Part shown: positions 48,739-62,019 of the stretch, one piece after another | Position numbering within the stretch: the first letter of the stretch is position 1 | Layout: every line of letters starts with the position of its first letter | Origin: Inia geoffrensis | Taxonomy: Eukaryota; Chordata; Mammalia; Artiodactyla; Iniidae | Length of the DNA: 64,000 nucleotides | Assembly: GCA_036417435.1 (NCBI GenBank) | Contig: CM070913.1 | Location: 3,648,680-3,712,679 of the forward strand | Direction of reading: 5' to 3' | Program-made: the position numbers and the translations under genes | The notes under the pieces: model-generated | Seen by the model: only the letters and a program-made list of their open reading frames with translations | Databases searched by the model: none | What the model was told of the DNA's origin: nothing

Positions 48739-50187
48739 ATAGTATGGTACTGGCACAAAAACAGACACATTGATCAATAAAACAGAATAGAGAGCCCAGA
48801 AATAAAACCACTTACTATGGTCAATTAATCTACGACAAAGGAGGCAATAATATACAATGGAAAAAAGACAGTCTCTTCAATAAGTGGTGCTGGGAAAGTT
48901 GGACAGCTACATGTAAAAGAATGAGATTAGAATATTTCCTCGTATTATATACAAAAATAAACTCACATGAATTAAAGACCTAAATATAAGACCTGAAACC
49001 GTACAACTCCTAGAAGAGAAAATATGCAGAACATCCTTTGACATAAATCATAACAGTATTTTTTGGACCTGTCTCCTAAGGCAAAAGAAAGCTTTTGCTT
49101 TCTTTTAAGAAGTTTTTAAGAAGCTCCGAAAAGCTTTTGCACAGCAAATGAAACCACTGATAAAACAAAAAGACAACCTAGTGAATGGGAGAAAATATTT
49201 GTAAATGATATGACTGACAAGAGGTTAGTATCCAAAATATATAAACACATCATACACCTCAATATCAATAAAAACAAACATCTCAATCAAAAAATGGGCA
49301 GAAGACCTGAATAGGTATTTTTCCAAAGAAGACATACAGATGGCTAACAGGCACATGAAAAAATGCTATCACTAATTATTAGAGAAATGCAAACCAAAAC
49401 AACAACAGGTGAGATATCACCTCATACCTGTCAGAACGGCAATCATCAAAAAGTCTACAAATAACAAATGTTGGCAAGGATGTGGAGAAAGGGGAACTCG
49501 TACTGGTGAGAATTTAAATTGGTGCAGCCACTGTGGAAAACAGTACAGAGCTTCCTCAAAAAACTAAAAATAGAACTATCATATGACCTGGCAATTCCAC
49601 TCCTGGGTATTATCCAGAAAAAAATCAAAGCACTAATTTGAAAAGATACATGCACCCCAACATTCAGGGCAGCATTATTTACAATTGCCGAGATATGGGA
49701 GCAACCTAAGTGTCCATCAAGAGACAAATGGATAAACGATACTCACACGGAATATTACTCAGCCATAAGCAAAAAATGAAACACTGCCATTCGCAGCAAT
49801 GTGGATGAACCTAGAGAATATTATGTTTAGTGAAATAAATCAGACGGAGAAAGACAAATACTGTATGATGTCATTTATTTGTGGAATCTAAACAATAAAA
49901 CTAATGAATGTATATATCAAAACAGAAACAGGCTCACAGATATAGAAAACAAACTAGTGGTTACCACGGGGGAGAGGGAAGTGGGGAGGAGCATGTTAGG
50001 GGGATGGGATTAAGTTATAGAAACTATTGAATACTATGTGTAAAATAGATAAGTAACAAGGATACACTGTACAGGGAATTATAATCATGATTTTGTAATA
50101 ATTTTTAATGGCGTGTAATCTATAAAAATATGTATTCACTATGCTGTACACCTGAAACTAATGTAATATTGTAAATCTACTATACTT

Positions 50188-51010
50188 CCAAAAAAAGCAG
50201 CAAGAGAAAAACAACTTATTACATACAAGAGACCCCCCATAATACTCTCAGCAGTATTTTCAGCAGAAACTTTGCAGGCCAGGAAGAAATAGCACAATAT
50301 ATTCAAAGTGCTGAAAGAAAAAAATTTCTAACCAAGAATACTCTACTTGGCAAAGTTATCAATCAGAATTGAAAGAGAGATAAAGATTTTTCCAGACAAG
50401 CAAAAGCTAATAATGCAGTTCATCAGCACTAAACCGGCCTTAAAAGAAATGTTAAAAGGATGACTTTAAGCTCTAATTATTAAGAAGAAAACATATGAAA
50501 GTATAATTCTCACTGATAAAGGTAAAGGTATTGCATTAATCACTTACAAAGCTAATATGAATGTTAAAAGACAAAAGTAGTAAAAGTAACGATAACTACA
50601 ATAATATTAAGGGATATACAAGATGAAAGATGTAAAATGTGACCCCAACAACATAAAATGTTGGGGGGCAATTAAAATGTAGAGCTTTAGAATGTGTTCA
50701 ACGTTAGGTTGTTATCAACTTAAAGTAGACTGTCATAAATATAGATAGTTAGATGTGAGCCTCAGGGTGACCACAAAACAAAAACCTATAGCAGACACAC
50801 AAAAGATAATGAGAAAGGACTCTAAGAACAGCACTGAAGAAAGTAATCGGACAAAAGAGACTTTAAAACAAAGTCTGTAATAAGAGACAAAAAGGGCATT
50901 ACATAGTGATAAAGGGCTCAATCCACAAGAGAATATAACATTTGTAAGTATTTATGCACCCAACATAGGAGCTCCTAAATATATAAAGAAAATATTGACA
51001 GGCCTAGTGT
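50188..51010 (+). repeat. L1 fragment, sense (ORF1 end to ORF2 start)
   Basis: aaaagcagcaagagaaaaac, then cagaaactttgcaggccagg and gacaagcaaaagctaataat: the ORF1 C-terminal and inter-ORF region of another L1 copy, ending at an endonuclease phrase (gtatttatgcacccaacata). It abuts the 3' end of L1-D. Probably an internally deleted copy together with 51011-51235. Confidence 0.75.
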
Positions 51011-51235
51011 AATTATATACATATAATTTTCATTAATATATATTTACATAAATACACACACATACATACATACACACAATGGAATACTACTCAGCCATAA
51101 AAAAGAATAAACTCTTGCCATTTGCGACAACATGGATGGACCTTGAAGGCATCGCGCTAAGTGAAGTAAGTCAGAGAAAGACAAATACAGTGATCTCACT
51201 TATGTGTGGGTCGATTGGATTTAATCACCTTTCCC
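51011..51235 (+). repeat. L1 ORF2 C-terminal fragment with AC-rich segment, sense
   Basis: An ATAC/CA-rich run (51040-51078) leads into caatggaatactactcagcc and gcgctaagtgaagtaagtca, the classic end of L1 ORF2. No full frame remains. Confidence 0.75.
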
Positions 51236-51469
51236 AACTGGTAGCACTGTTAGATGATACACTCCTTGTATTTTTAAAGAACTAAATAAACACACTTTAA
51301 TTTTAGAAAATTTGTACAATACAGAAAACCCCAAAGAAGGGAGTCACATCTCGTCTCACACCAGGTGCAGCAAGGGCTTCGCAGCCCATCTCCCCGGACA
51401 CGTAGAGGTCACAGCTGAGCCTCATGGGAGCCCAGACATGCTGAGCGTTAACTGAAAGCAAAGGAGCAT

Positions 51470-51975
51470 GGCATCTTGGCACCCATTTTCACAGCAGCTT
51501 TGTTCACAGTAGGAAAACCGTGGAAGAAACCCCAGTGTCCATCGAAGGATGAACAGATAAAACAAAAAATGGAAATGCATGTGACCAAATATTATTCAGC
51601 CTTTAAGAGGAAGGACACTCTGACACACACTACAACATGGATGAAACTGGAGGAATTATGCTGAGTGAAGTGAGCCAGTCACAAAAGGACAAATCCTGAA
51701 TGATTCCATTTAAAGGAGATCACTAGCGTTGGCAAAATCATACATAGAGACAGAAAGTAGAATGCTGGGTTCCAGGGGCTGGGGGAGGGGAAATATGGGA
51801 GTTAGTGTTGAATAGAGACAGCGTTTCAATTTGGGAAGATAAAAATGTTCCCTGGATGGATGGTGGTGACGGTTCCACAACAATGTGAATGTATTTAAAT
51901 GCCACCAAACTGTACACTTAAGAATGGTTAAGCTGGCAAATTTTATATTATGTGTATTCTAACAATTTTTTAAAT
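51470..51975 (+). repeat. L1M 3' end, sense
   Basis: tattattcagcctttaagag, then acatggatgaaactggagga, gggttccaggggctggggga and ccaccaaactgtacacttaa are diagnostic phrases of an older L1M ORF2 end and 3' UTR. It ends near 51975 without a clear tail. Confidence 0.85.
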
Positions 51976-53320
51976 TGGGGGCAAAAAAGGAAACGAGTAC
52001 AAATTTCTGGTCATAAGCAGTCTAGAAATATCGCTTTGGATTCTTGGCTGTTTTGTTCATCCAGGCTCCTTCCCTCTCTCTTCAGGTGCCTGTGTACAAA
52101 CATCCTTTTGCACACACACACTGCCCTGTTGACCTGTGGTCTGATTACCAAGACTATGTGGAGCAATGAGCCATTTTGGGGTCCGTGCATGAATGGGCCT
52201 TAAAGGTCACATGACACGTTCCCAGATTCCAGTAATTTCTCGACAACGAATCTAAGGATCACGCTGGTCTTAGTTTGAGGAACAAAAGGAGTAGCCGCTT
52301 TAAGCGTGGTTTGGTGCGTTCCAGGCAGAAAGGTGAGGGCAGTGAGGTCTGGGGACAAGGAATAACTTGAATGTGCTGCTTCCTAACTGAACACAGAACT
52401 CAGTACGCAGAGGACAAGCACGGGATGAACCCCAGAGCCTCGCAGCAAAGATGGGGCTCACGTGCCGCTCAGACTCCACAGGCTTTACGGAACAAAGCCT
52501 TCGACACTGTCCTTGCACAAGGCCAGCTGGCACAGCGACGAGTGAGACACCATCACCCACCTTGGAAGGGCAGCCCGTGTTAGGAGAAGGTGCTCCGGCC
52601 GCCCTGGAGGTGCTCGTCCTCGCCCCTGGGCTGTGCCTCTGCTGAAGGGGTGGAGCTAGTGTCCTAGGGTTTTGGTGGAGCCGGAGACTTTAATTTTCTC
52701 TGAACCTGAAATGAGGTAAGGCCGAGGTGTCAGAGCAGGCAGGCTCCAGGGCCACGGGATCACTCACGTCCTCTCAGACAACACTTGTCCTGACCTCTTC
52801 AAACAGCAGAACGCTTTCTTCAAGTAAATTCTGGGTTTTCCAGAGCAGAATCCGTCCTTGCTGAAGACCACGGGAAGGTCTGCTGACGTCAGGGTCGTGG
52901 GTGGAGATCCCGCAGTCACGTGCACTGCTGTTAGCAACCTGCGATTCGCTTGGGCTTTAGGGCTGTCCAGCTTTGAAAGTGTTTCTTTCTCACCCTCCTC
53001 AATCTTTGCAGGGTGTTCGGCCCTTCCCAGGTTGAAAAACGCTGTTCTGAGAATCTGCAAGTCAAACACAAGTTGCGTCAGTGTGCCGTTTCCTTCGGTT
53101 TGTGGGAATCACGTCAGTTTAAAGCGGCAGGCCTGCGGACTCCTGTTACGAGGGCTCACTCTCAGGTGCTGCTTCCAGTGCTTCCCGCTGTTGCCGGCCG
53201 CTTCTGCCGCCCCTCCACCAGTGAGCAACCTCGGCTGCACTTGGGGTGCTTGAGCAGCTTCCCCATTTCTCCCTCACTGAGGTCATCTGTTATCACACGT
53301 TAAAACATTATTTGTTAAAG
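51976..53320. other. Unassigned intergenic sequence
   Basis: GC-moderate, with no recognised repeat or exon. Frames at 52300-52650 and 52858-53300 lack any family resemblance. A possible weak CpG-enriched stretch lies at ~53140-53230. Confidence 0.45.
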
Positions 53321-53324
53321 ACTT

Positions 53325-53540
53325 ATCTTCATGGAGAGGTAGTGTATGCTAGAAAATAAGTCAGTAACTCCAATCTAGATCTGGCTCTGCCAACCACTGT
53401 ATCACATGGCCTAAGAAAAGTCATTTACCTCTCTGGGCCGGTTTGCTAGTCGGCAAGAAGCAAAGCCTAACTTATCTCCTCCACAGGATTGTCAGACTCA
53501 GGTGAGCAAACTGCAGGTACTAAGCAAATGCAAAATACAC
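53325..53540 (+). repeat. MIR element, sense
   Basis: atctggctctgccaaccact, then catttacctctctgggccgg, cttatctcctccacaggatt and ggtactaagcaaatgc follow the MIR order from core to 3' end. Confidence 0.75.
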
Positions 53541-55580
53541 ACTCTCAGAACCATTTTCTATTGAAACATCAAAAAAAAATCACACCTGTTTCTTATTGGA
53601 ACTCTCAAAACTTGCCTTTAAAGAAAGCCTCATTTACCATCATACAACGTATAAGGCACAAGGAGTATGAACCTTTGTTAAGGAAGCAGCTCAGGAAGGC
53701 ACGGTTCTTAGTCGACAGGCCACAGGTGCTGGATTCGGGCTCAGGTCACACCTGAGGCAAGTCTGCTTCCTCTGGCATCACCACTGAAGTAGCTGGGAAT
53801 GACGAATGGATGAGTGAGGTACCTCGTGGCTACACGTGCCCGTCTACAACCACACTGGTCGCCATCTTCAGTGGCTGCATCGCGTACTTAGCATGGCACC
53901 ATTGCAGGTGATCAAGAGGTTTTGAATATGTATCCTTTAAAATTAATACAAGTCAGAAAGCACCTCAGCCCCTGCTCATTTGTAAAATTCCTGTCAGGTT
54001 TTACAAATGGCGATAATGGAAACAAGAAGTTAATCAAATTGAATTAATAGTTACTTCTATTAAGCAACGCTATCAACGTAAAAACATAAGCATTCCATGT
54101 AAAAATAGTTTTGCAATTCAAATTACCAAGTTAATAACCAACACTATTCTTTGCACAGTCATTAAAAACTTTAAAAAAAAGTTTATTCATAAATCAAATG
54201 CACAAATTCAGTTAATCCTAAACTAATGTTTCTTTATTACAGAACAAAGATTCAGGCAGGAGTCTTGAAGACTTCTTAAGGACAGTTGATGAGTTTGCGG
54301 GTATGTTGGATTATATCTCAAACATTGCTGTGATTTAAACACTAAGATATAGTCATATATTTAAATTACCAAGATAATTGGATTTTTAACTAATCTATCC
54401 AAATATTCAGATGCCAACTGAATTTGCAACAGAAAAAAAAAAGCTATTTGATCTATTTACCATCTTTTCATTTCAGGTTATGACATTGTAACTAGCACCT
54501 GGCAAGGAATCAATGTTAGGATTTAAATCTCTAGGGCAGTTCACGCTTCAGTCTGTGGCAATTTAACGCCAACTCACAGGTGGGCTTAGGTGAAAATATG
54601 AGAACGAATCAGGGGGAAGGCGCTGAAGCAATGTAAACACAGACCCAAGTCACACACGCTTGTACAAACTCCCGGAGCCTCCAGTGACGAGGGACTGAAC
54701 CACTGAACTCAAAATGTCCAACATAAAAGGCTGATTTTGACAAATTCTGGAAACCTATAATACATTATACAGTAATGAAGACCACATTTATCCAAAATTA
54801 TGTCATCAGAGTAACTTGTTCTAGCCTCACCCTTTTCTGTTAGATTTTAGGTTTGTAGGGACTCTGCACGTCTTGTACGTGAAAGTGCACCTCCCACTTC
54901 CCTAAAGCCCCTGAAGTGAGGCAGACACACTTGATGTGTGTAACATATTCTGACAGCTTCAGATGAACTCAACAGTCAAAGCACTTCACCTTGTTTTACT
55001 AGGACTCAAGTTGCCCTTTGCATTTTTATTAGCATCTTTCTACTACTGGACATATCATCTCAATCGATATAAACTATGATAGGCAGACAGATATATATAG
55101 CACATACCCAGGAAAACCTGGTCTAAAGGTACTTTACTGCTTTAGGAAGAAAAGTGTGCAATATTATCCCGATAGTGAAATACTTATACAATAATGTTGC
55201 TGATAATCTTAGACTATGCACACAAATAGTGTCTTAGCAGTGAGAAACCACTACTGGAAGAATATAACATTACCAAATGTAGGTAGCAGCTTAATTTTTT
55301 AAATAAAAGAATATTAAATTTTAAATCAAAGAAAATTAACCATTCTGGCACTGTCTTCCTTCACATTGCTTATCCTCATGGACAAAAGGTCCTGACCATG
55401 TAGGGTGCGTGGAGAAATGTAATGAAAGATGATCTCTTAGACTTTTATGCTAGTCTCTACATAGTTTGAGTTACAACCAAATGATGTAGATTGAGGTGGA
55501 CTTTATATCAGAAGGCAAAAGACTCTTATGGTTACCCTCAAGAATATACTGTGTTCTGAACTCTTTGAATCTGTCTAGTC
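53541..55580. other. AT-rich unassigned intergenic sequence
   Basis: About 2 kb without a confident repeat call or exon. Confidence 0.45.
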
Positions 55581-55582
55581 TT

Positions 55583-55703
55583 TTTTTTAATTGAAGTATA
55601 GTTGGTTTACAACATTGTGTTAGTTTTAGGCATACAGCACAGTGACTAGGCTTTTTTGCAGATTATATTCCATTATAGGTTATTACAAGATATTGGGTGT
55701 CTA
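55583..55703 (-). repeat. Very short 5'-truncated L1 3' end, antisense
   Basis: tttttttaattgaagtatag then ttggtttacaacattgtgtt is the antisense of the cetartiodactyl L1 3' end. About 120 bases remain. An 8-base duplication, tgtctagt, sits at each side (~55574-55581 and ~55699-55706). Confidence 0.85.
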
Positions 55704-56146
55704 GTGTTTTTCTTGTAGACACTTTGGCAACCCTGTAGGACAGGAATGCATTGATGCCAACTAATAATCTACTCTTACACAAGTCATTGCAAGGAAGCAG
55801 TTAATTACTAATTAACTGTTCAGGAATTGGCAAAGACCCATTCTCTATTTCTAGTGCATTGAAAATAAAACATATGATTATACTGAGGCCATTTCTTATG
55901 AAGCACAGAAGGAATCACCTCTTCCCACCTGCCATTTTGTGAATGGAAAAACAGGCACAGTACAGCCAGAACCAGCGTAGCTTCTCAGATGGCAGAGTAA
56001 GGTTAAGTAGTTCACACCCTGAACTTCTTAAGCGTTGAGAAATTAGATTGAGGATATCATTTAGTTACACTGCAACCCTCAGACATTATGGGTATTTTGA
56101 TCCTGGAAATAAGATATGTTTCATTTGGACAACAGTGTACAATTCT

Positions 56147-56268
56147 GGGAGTTCTCTGGCGGTACAGTGGTTAGGACTCCACGCTTTCACTATGGAGGGC
56201 GCAGGTTCAATCCCTGGTCGGGGAACTAAGATCCTGCAAGCCGCGCGGCACAGCCCAAAAAAAAAAAA
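56147..56268 (+). repeat. Short-form SINE, sense
   Basis: gggagttctctggcggtaca, B box ggttcaatccctgg, ending cggcacagccc and an A run. Duplication agtgtacaattct (56134-56146) / agtgtgcagttct (56269-56281). Confidence 0.92.
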
Positions 56269-56281
56269 AGTGTGCAGTTCT

Positions 56282-57936
56282 AAACATATATTTAAAGATT
56301 CATTTCTAAGTGGGACTCAGATAGATAAGAACATGTAATCACAGTAACGTCAATCTACTTTGATTACTGAATAGATCCCATAATGAATTTACCAAGACTT
56401 TCCATTTTCGTTTTTAAAATTGAGTTGATTCCATGTTGTCAGTAACAATACATCTATTTTTAGTATCCCAGCTTCACCTTTAGTCATCAAATCATCTAAC
56501 ACAATGTTATGTAGAGGCCAAAAAATTGGCAATGCCAATAGCTAGGATATGGTTAGAAAATTCTACGTACTGGGTGTTGATATATGTGTATCCTGCTTAC
56601 TTCTAAATTAGTGACTTATTGGACCAAGATGGTCACTACCACCACCTGTGAATAAAAACAAGGTCAGTAGTGAAATATATGGCAACAAGGAAACAGGGCA
56701 CCAAGAACTACTGTGATAACAATGTGAGTTCTGGTGCGAGGCTACTGATCTTCTGATAAGTTACGAGAAGGGCACTCACCTTAGAGCTGAACGTAGTGAA
56801 AAGGCCTCTGCTAACATGCCTGGAGTCATGTGACTGGAGTGGGGAGCGAGCCACTGGCCCAGCTAAACTTAGGCTTCCCCAGTGAGCTTCAGAAATTCCT
56901 GCATCAGCTGCCCTCCTTCTTTTGTGTAAGTTGTCTTACTGATGTACGTAGCCACTCCAGTTAGTTATTTGAAAGCACATATAAAATCTAGACAAAATTA
57001 AATTTTAAAAATAACCAAAAATTACCTTCCCTGCAAAATGCATAATTTCTTTAAAATGATCTCATGACTTTCCCAGTGTTAAGAATTCTTAAGTCATCTT
57101 CCACAAGACAACAGCAAACTGAGGATAAATCTCCTGTCCTTTTTAGGACCAAAGGTGCTTTCCTTGTAATGAGAAGACCTTAAATCTAAGTCTGCATGGA
57201 AACTCCTTCTAGAATCTGTGAGATGTAGTCTAAGTTTGATATCATATTAACTTGTGTGTGCATTTGTGTGTGTGTATGTGTGTCAGTATCACTATTTCAT
57301 AGTCAATGTAGGATTTTCTGGGTCTTCAGCGTAACAATTCTGAAAGCTGCTCCACAGAGGACTGGGGAGGCAGAATGAGTCAACTTATCTATAAACTCTA
57401 GCAAAACTGTTGTTTTTACGGATTTTACAACTCAACTAATGCTCAAGATAGATCTATATAGAAACATTGTTTTAAGAAAAACTACCGAACCATTATTCGT
57501 TGCTACTATTCAATTTTCTCTACATTTATGTTTAGGCAAATGGTAAATTAATATATTAAACTTTCCATATCGTGGACTGTAAACTGTAAGCAACTAATTT
57601 CTGAAAAAATATATTCATTTATGACAACTAATTCTGAATTTGCATTTGATAGTATGACCACATGATCTTAGTTTGTTCATAGCAAACATACCTATATAGC
57701 TGAAGTTTGATTTATAATTTAAATATTGATAAAATTCTAAATTTTAATTGTTAAAGTTTTCCTTCTGAAAAGGAATTTATGTAATTTTTTGTTTGTTTAA
57801 AAGTAAACGAACACTGCTCATGATTTTATGAGTGGGATAAAGAAAAGTGGTTTGGGAAGCACCTTCTTTAACGGGCTGTGAAAAACAAATGTTAGCTACT
57901 ATTTAGCAGCGTTATATACATTTTCCCTCTCAAAAC
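56282..57936. other. AT-rich intergenic sequence with a (GT)n patch
   Basis: No recognised gene. The patch at ~57253-57282 is an interrupted (TG)n microsatellite. The remainder looks single-copy. Confidence 0.45.
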
Positions 57937-57946
57937 GTGAGCTAGG

Positions 57947-58114
57947 GGACTTCCCTGGCAGTCCAGTAGTTAAGACTGCCTTCCAAGGCAAGGGGTGCAG
58001 GTTTGAGCCCTGGTCAGGGAGCTAAGATGTCACATGCCTCCTGACCAAAACAACAAAACATAATACAGAAGCAATGTTGTAATCAATTCAATAAAGACTT
58101 AAAAAAAAAAAAAA
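57947..58114 (+). repeat. Short-form SINE with unusual tail, sense
   Basis: ggacttccctggcagtccag, B box ggtttgagccctgg, then a non-standard 3' part (caacaaaacataatacagaa, ataaagactt) before about 14 A. Exact duplication gtgagctagg at 57937-57946 and 58115-58124. Confidence 0.92.
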
Positions 58115-58537
58115 GTGAGCTAGGTCATCTGAGTGAATGGTGTTAGTGTTTGTTTTCCACCTGCCAATATGGTGGCCTTAAGAGATCCCTGTCAGATACA
58201 ACAGATTTGGATTTGGATTTTAATCTACTTTACAAGGTAACCCTCCTAGATATCTGATTTTAAACTTTTAAATTTTAAAAACTAAGTAGTAATTAGGACA
58301 GGTTATCAAAAACTAGAAAATTTCTAAAGCTGAGATTTAATGACTGCATAACAGAAAAAATAGATTCCAGAAGTATAAATCAGCAGGTGTGCTACAAGGT
58401 GAAGCTTTATGTTAAGGAATGCATGTTTAGAATTTACTCTCAGCACCTATGAAAAAGGAATTGGTTTGAGAACATTAAAATTATAACTTATCAGTAAGAG
58501 AATGAAATTAAGTTTAAGTTTTTAAGACTAAAGAAAA

Positions 58538-58753
58538 TTGGGGCTTCCCTAGTGGTCCAGTGGCTAAGGCTCCAAGCTCCCAATGCAGGGGGGCCGAGTT
58601 CAATCCCTGGTCAGGGAACTAGATCCCACATGCTGCAACTGAGTTCGCATGCCGCAACTGAAGATCCCGAATGCCTCTACAAAGATCCCGCATGCCACAA
58701 CTAAGATCTGGCCCAGCCAAATAGATAAATAAATTAATTAATTAAAAAAAAAA
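58538..58753 (+). repeat. Intermediate-length SINE, sense
   Basis: ggggcttccctagtggtcca, B box gttcaatccctgg, then three short units of the AAGATCCCGCATGCCACAAC kind and an (AATT)n/A tail. Exact duplication actaaagaaaa at 58527-58537 and 58754-58764. Confidence 0.93.
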
Positions 58754-58929
58754 ACTAAAGAAAAGTTTTCTGGCAGTACCTCACAGTTGGAATTTTTATT
58801 CCTTAGTTGATAGTTCAGCAAGGACTCTATTTAGTAACATGGGGAGACATTATAAGATATCTAAATAGCAAATCTGTGTGTACTTCTTTTATTGTTGTTC
58901 TAACCAGGACTTCCCTCCTTTCACTTTTC

Positions 58930-59025
58930 ATTCACAACACATCATGTCATTGAGTTCATTACGCAAAGCATTTAGAACAATACCTGGCACACAGAGGGCA
59001 CTGTTACTGTTGGTGCTGTAACCAT
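58930..59025 (+). repeat. MIR 3' fragment, sense
   Basis: tcattacgcaaagcatttag, then aacaatacctggcacacaga and gggcactgttactgttg match the MIR 3' half. Confidence 0.55.
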
Positions 59026-59274
59026 CTAGGATCAGGATGCCCTGTATATCTCGACACCTGAAGGGCTACGTGTGCGTCTAGAGAGAGCAGGCAGAGATTT
59101 ATTATAGACAGTGCTTCATCAGTTAAGGGGCATGTCACCGTGGGGGGTGAACTGCCCTCTGAGTAGAGGGTGATCAACTTATCCCCACCTGCCTGGATGC
59201 TCCCAGTTTGGGTACTGAAAGTTCAGAGAAATGCCTCAGTCCTGAGTAAACTGGTACAGCTGGTCCCTCTACCT

Positions 59275-59630
59275 TGGATACCATTTCTTCATCTTTAAAA
59301 TGCAGGTAAAATAAACCCTACATCATAAGAGTATTATGAGGCTTAAATGGGGAAATACGTGAACAGAGGGATGTATCATACCAGCTAAGAGCGTGGCGCT
59401 CGGCCCTCAGGGATCACCCTAGCTCTTTTCACCTAACTAGCCCCCTGCCTTGGGCAACTTACTTAAGCGCTCCATGCCTCAGTTTCCTTTTAGGCAAAAC
59501 GAGATACTACCATTTACCTTGTAGGACTGTTAAGAGTTAAAATGCATGTCAGCTGTGCACAGCTGAGTAAGCACTAAGTAGATCATTATCATTGTCGTTA
59601 AAATACTCAGCCCCTTTCCTAGCAATAGTA
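59275..59630 (+). repeat. Two adjacent MIR fragments, sense
   Basis: The first (to ~59375) holds accatttcttcatctttaaa and atgaggcttaaatgg. The second (59395-59630) is fuller: cttgggcaacttacttaagc, then cctcagtttccttttaggca and agcactaagtagatcattat. Confidence 0.7.
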
Positions 59631-59639
59631 AACTGTTGA

Positions 59640-61231
59640 TAAATGTTTATTATCTACCAGGAAGGTCTGTTTAAAAACAATGTAAAAACTAGGCTAGTGT
59701 TTTGGGGCTGTTTTTTCTTAATTGGTCGGGGTTGTTGCTTTCTTTAGTGAACTCTTAGAAAGTTGCACATAATCGTCACATGTGAAAAGCTGTTGGAAAA
59801 GGGTAACAGGAGGTGGACGACTGCCCTCCCTGGCCACACACCCCTGGGAACTCGGGGGCAGAAGAGCAACCGTCTACTGCAGGCCTGGCCCAGCTGCTGC
59901 CCAACTACAGCACAGCGTAGGATTTCCAGAGGTCTCATTTCAATACTGAATCAAGAACCAGAACCACGTGGCTTCTGCAAGGGAGACTGAACCGGCCTGA
60001 GCTTGAAGGAGAGGAGGACGTGTCCACAACACCAGGGAGGCCAACGGACAAGTCTCACATAAGCAACAGCCCTTTCCTGAGAACCACCCGGACCAGGAGT
60101 TCCTGGGAGAGCTCCTTGGCCCGGGAATGCCAGTCCAGTGTGATGGTGCAGAAGCCTAGTTTCTGTGGTTACCTGGTGGTATGTGGATGGGGGTCTTCTG
60201 GCCCCTGTTGGCTTTTCAGGATCAGCCTGGCTTCTTCACTGATTGGCTATGTTTTGTTTGACTTCATTGATGAGGGGGGAGGGGGAAGAGTGGGCGGACA
60301 CCACCTATACCATGTAGTCTTCAAGCTACTGTGGTACCAACACTGCCCTTGTACCCAGCACTGTCCTCGACACGGCCACCTCTGCTGTCTGCCTGCCCTC
60401 ATGGCAGCCCTGCAGCCCACATCACAGACACTGAAGGCAGGTACTCCTGCAGCTGCGTCGGAGTCCCACAGCTTCTTGCACGGTCAGACGCCGAGGCCTA
60501 CTGTCCTCGAGAGCCGTAGGGTCCACACTCGGCCCTTCCTACTTCATTCGCCTGCAGCTTTCTAGAGAAAACATTCATGGGCCTTAGGATCAAGGGGAAA
60601 TCAAAGCCAACTTGCTCCTCAGCTGAGTTGCTAAGGCAGTCCGACAGACTGAGATTTGCTGGCAGTTTCATTCTGGAAGCAGCATGCTGAGGGATGCGTG
60701 GGAGAGCAGTGACCAAAAGAAGAATTAACCAAAGGTGTGGGTGGTGAAGGTGCTCATCCTGTTATTTGGTGGATGAAAAGCTTTCTGGAGCACTCCTGAA
60801 CTACTGTCTCTCATTTATTAGTCACTGTAACAAATGATGTGGCTCCTAGTTATTAAAAAATAACACATCCAAAACAAGGATGTGTTAACAGAATTCAGAA
60901 GCTAAAATAGTTTCCTACATTCTAATTTGTCTTTCACTGAATAGACTTCAAATATGTAATCTGGGGGGAAGAGGGTAGGAGAAGGGAGGCTTTACTACGT
61001 GCAGCAAGGAGAACACGGAGGATCTTTCCCAAGCAGTGTCTCCAAATACGAAATATTTTTAGAGTTCATGCTACGTAAGATTACAAAATTTTTTAAAGTA
61101 TACAATTATTCGTAACCGTGGTAATAAAAAGGATTGTCTCCTTTCCTTCTCAATTTCTAATCTTTTAATGGAGTAGTTTAAAAAACCTCCACCACTATTC
61201 ATCTATATAGTTTAGTTTTTCATTTTCAAAT
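59640..61231. other. Unassigned intergenic sequence
   Basis: No confident repeat. A 181-codon + strand frame at 60020-60565 has no recognisable domain, no coding-like neighbours and low-complexity Ser/Pro/His content. I treat it as chance. Confidence 0.45.
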
Positions 61232-61241
61232 TATACATTTA

Positions 61242-61366
61242 GGGACTTCCCTGGCAGTCCAGTGGTTAGGGCTCCACGCTTCCACTGCAGGGGGCACGGG
61301 TTCGATCCCTGGTCAGGGAGCTAAGATCCCGCGTGCCGCACGGCAGAGCCAAAAACAGTAATAAAT
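61242..61366 (+). repeat. Short-form SINE, sense
   Basis: agggacttccctggcagtcc, B box ggttcgatccctgg, ending cacggcagagccaaaaacag. An imperfect 10-base duplication, ttatacattt / ttattcattt, flanks it. CpGs in the body are well preserved. Confidence 0.9.
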
Positions 61367-61376
61367 TTATTCATTT

Positions 61377-62019
61377 TTTACATTTGCAAGAACTCCCATG
61401 TGCTTTTTGAAGCTCAGCTTATATCAAATTTTGACCCATAAACCTAAAACATTATTGAATAACCAGTAACTAGCATAGTATAAAAAGACTCCACATCGAA
61501 AGCTGAAATACAATTAGAAATCAGAATTCCTTCATCACAGTGGTTCTCCTCAAGGGCCGATGCTGCCCCACAGGGACACCTGGCAGGGACACATCTGCCA
61601 GCCCGAGGGGTGGGTAGAGGTGCTACTGACTTGGAGGGTAGAGACCAGGGATGCTGCCCCGATCCTGCAGTGGACAGGACAGTCACCCGAGCAAAGAATG
61701 ATCAGGCCCCAATGCCAACAGAACCCCTAACGTGCACAACTGAAGAAGGGAGGGTCAAACCACGCAGACGGCAAGCTGCGCCCTTCGGCACAGAGCACAA
61801 CCTGGAGAAAGGCCGACTCCCAGCCACTGCCAGACACGGCAAGGATCTCTAGCCACATCTATTTTGTGACCCTGTAATTCGTTAGCCCTTTTGGGTTGTG
61901 CTTATTTTCACAATGACAAGTAATGTTTTTTAGAAAATAAATATGGTATCTACTTCTACATTTAGATTGTTCCTGAGTCACCGTGATGTTTTAACAGTTA
62001 AAAGAATTAAACAGTTCTA
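61377..62019. other. Unassigned sequence beyond the ADNP2 3' end
   Basis: No recognised repeat or gene. It includes an AATAAA on the + strand (~61938) with no gene ahead of it on that strand. Confidence 0.45.

Larger units (their letters stand above)
43910..50187 (+). repeat. L1-D, 3' part (rest of ORF1, ORF2, 3' UTR), sense
   Basis: Continues ORF1 of L1-D immediately after the L1-E target duplication. ORF2 starts at 45132 (ITLNVNGLNAPIK) and is broken by stops and four SINEs (45213, 45556, 47887, 48512). The RT site near 47550 is disrupted by small indels (reads S-E-D-D). The 3' UTR ends with a tgctgtacacctgaaactaa / cttccaaaaaaa tail at ~50187. Large, old and dead. Confidence 0.87.

Noticed and set aside
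60020..60565. 181-codon + strand frame in intergenic DNA
   Set aside because: No recognisable domain, no splice or promoter context and biased composition; chance is the simpler reading.
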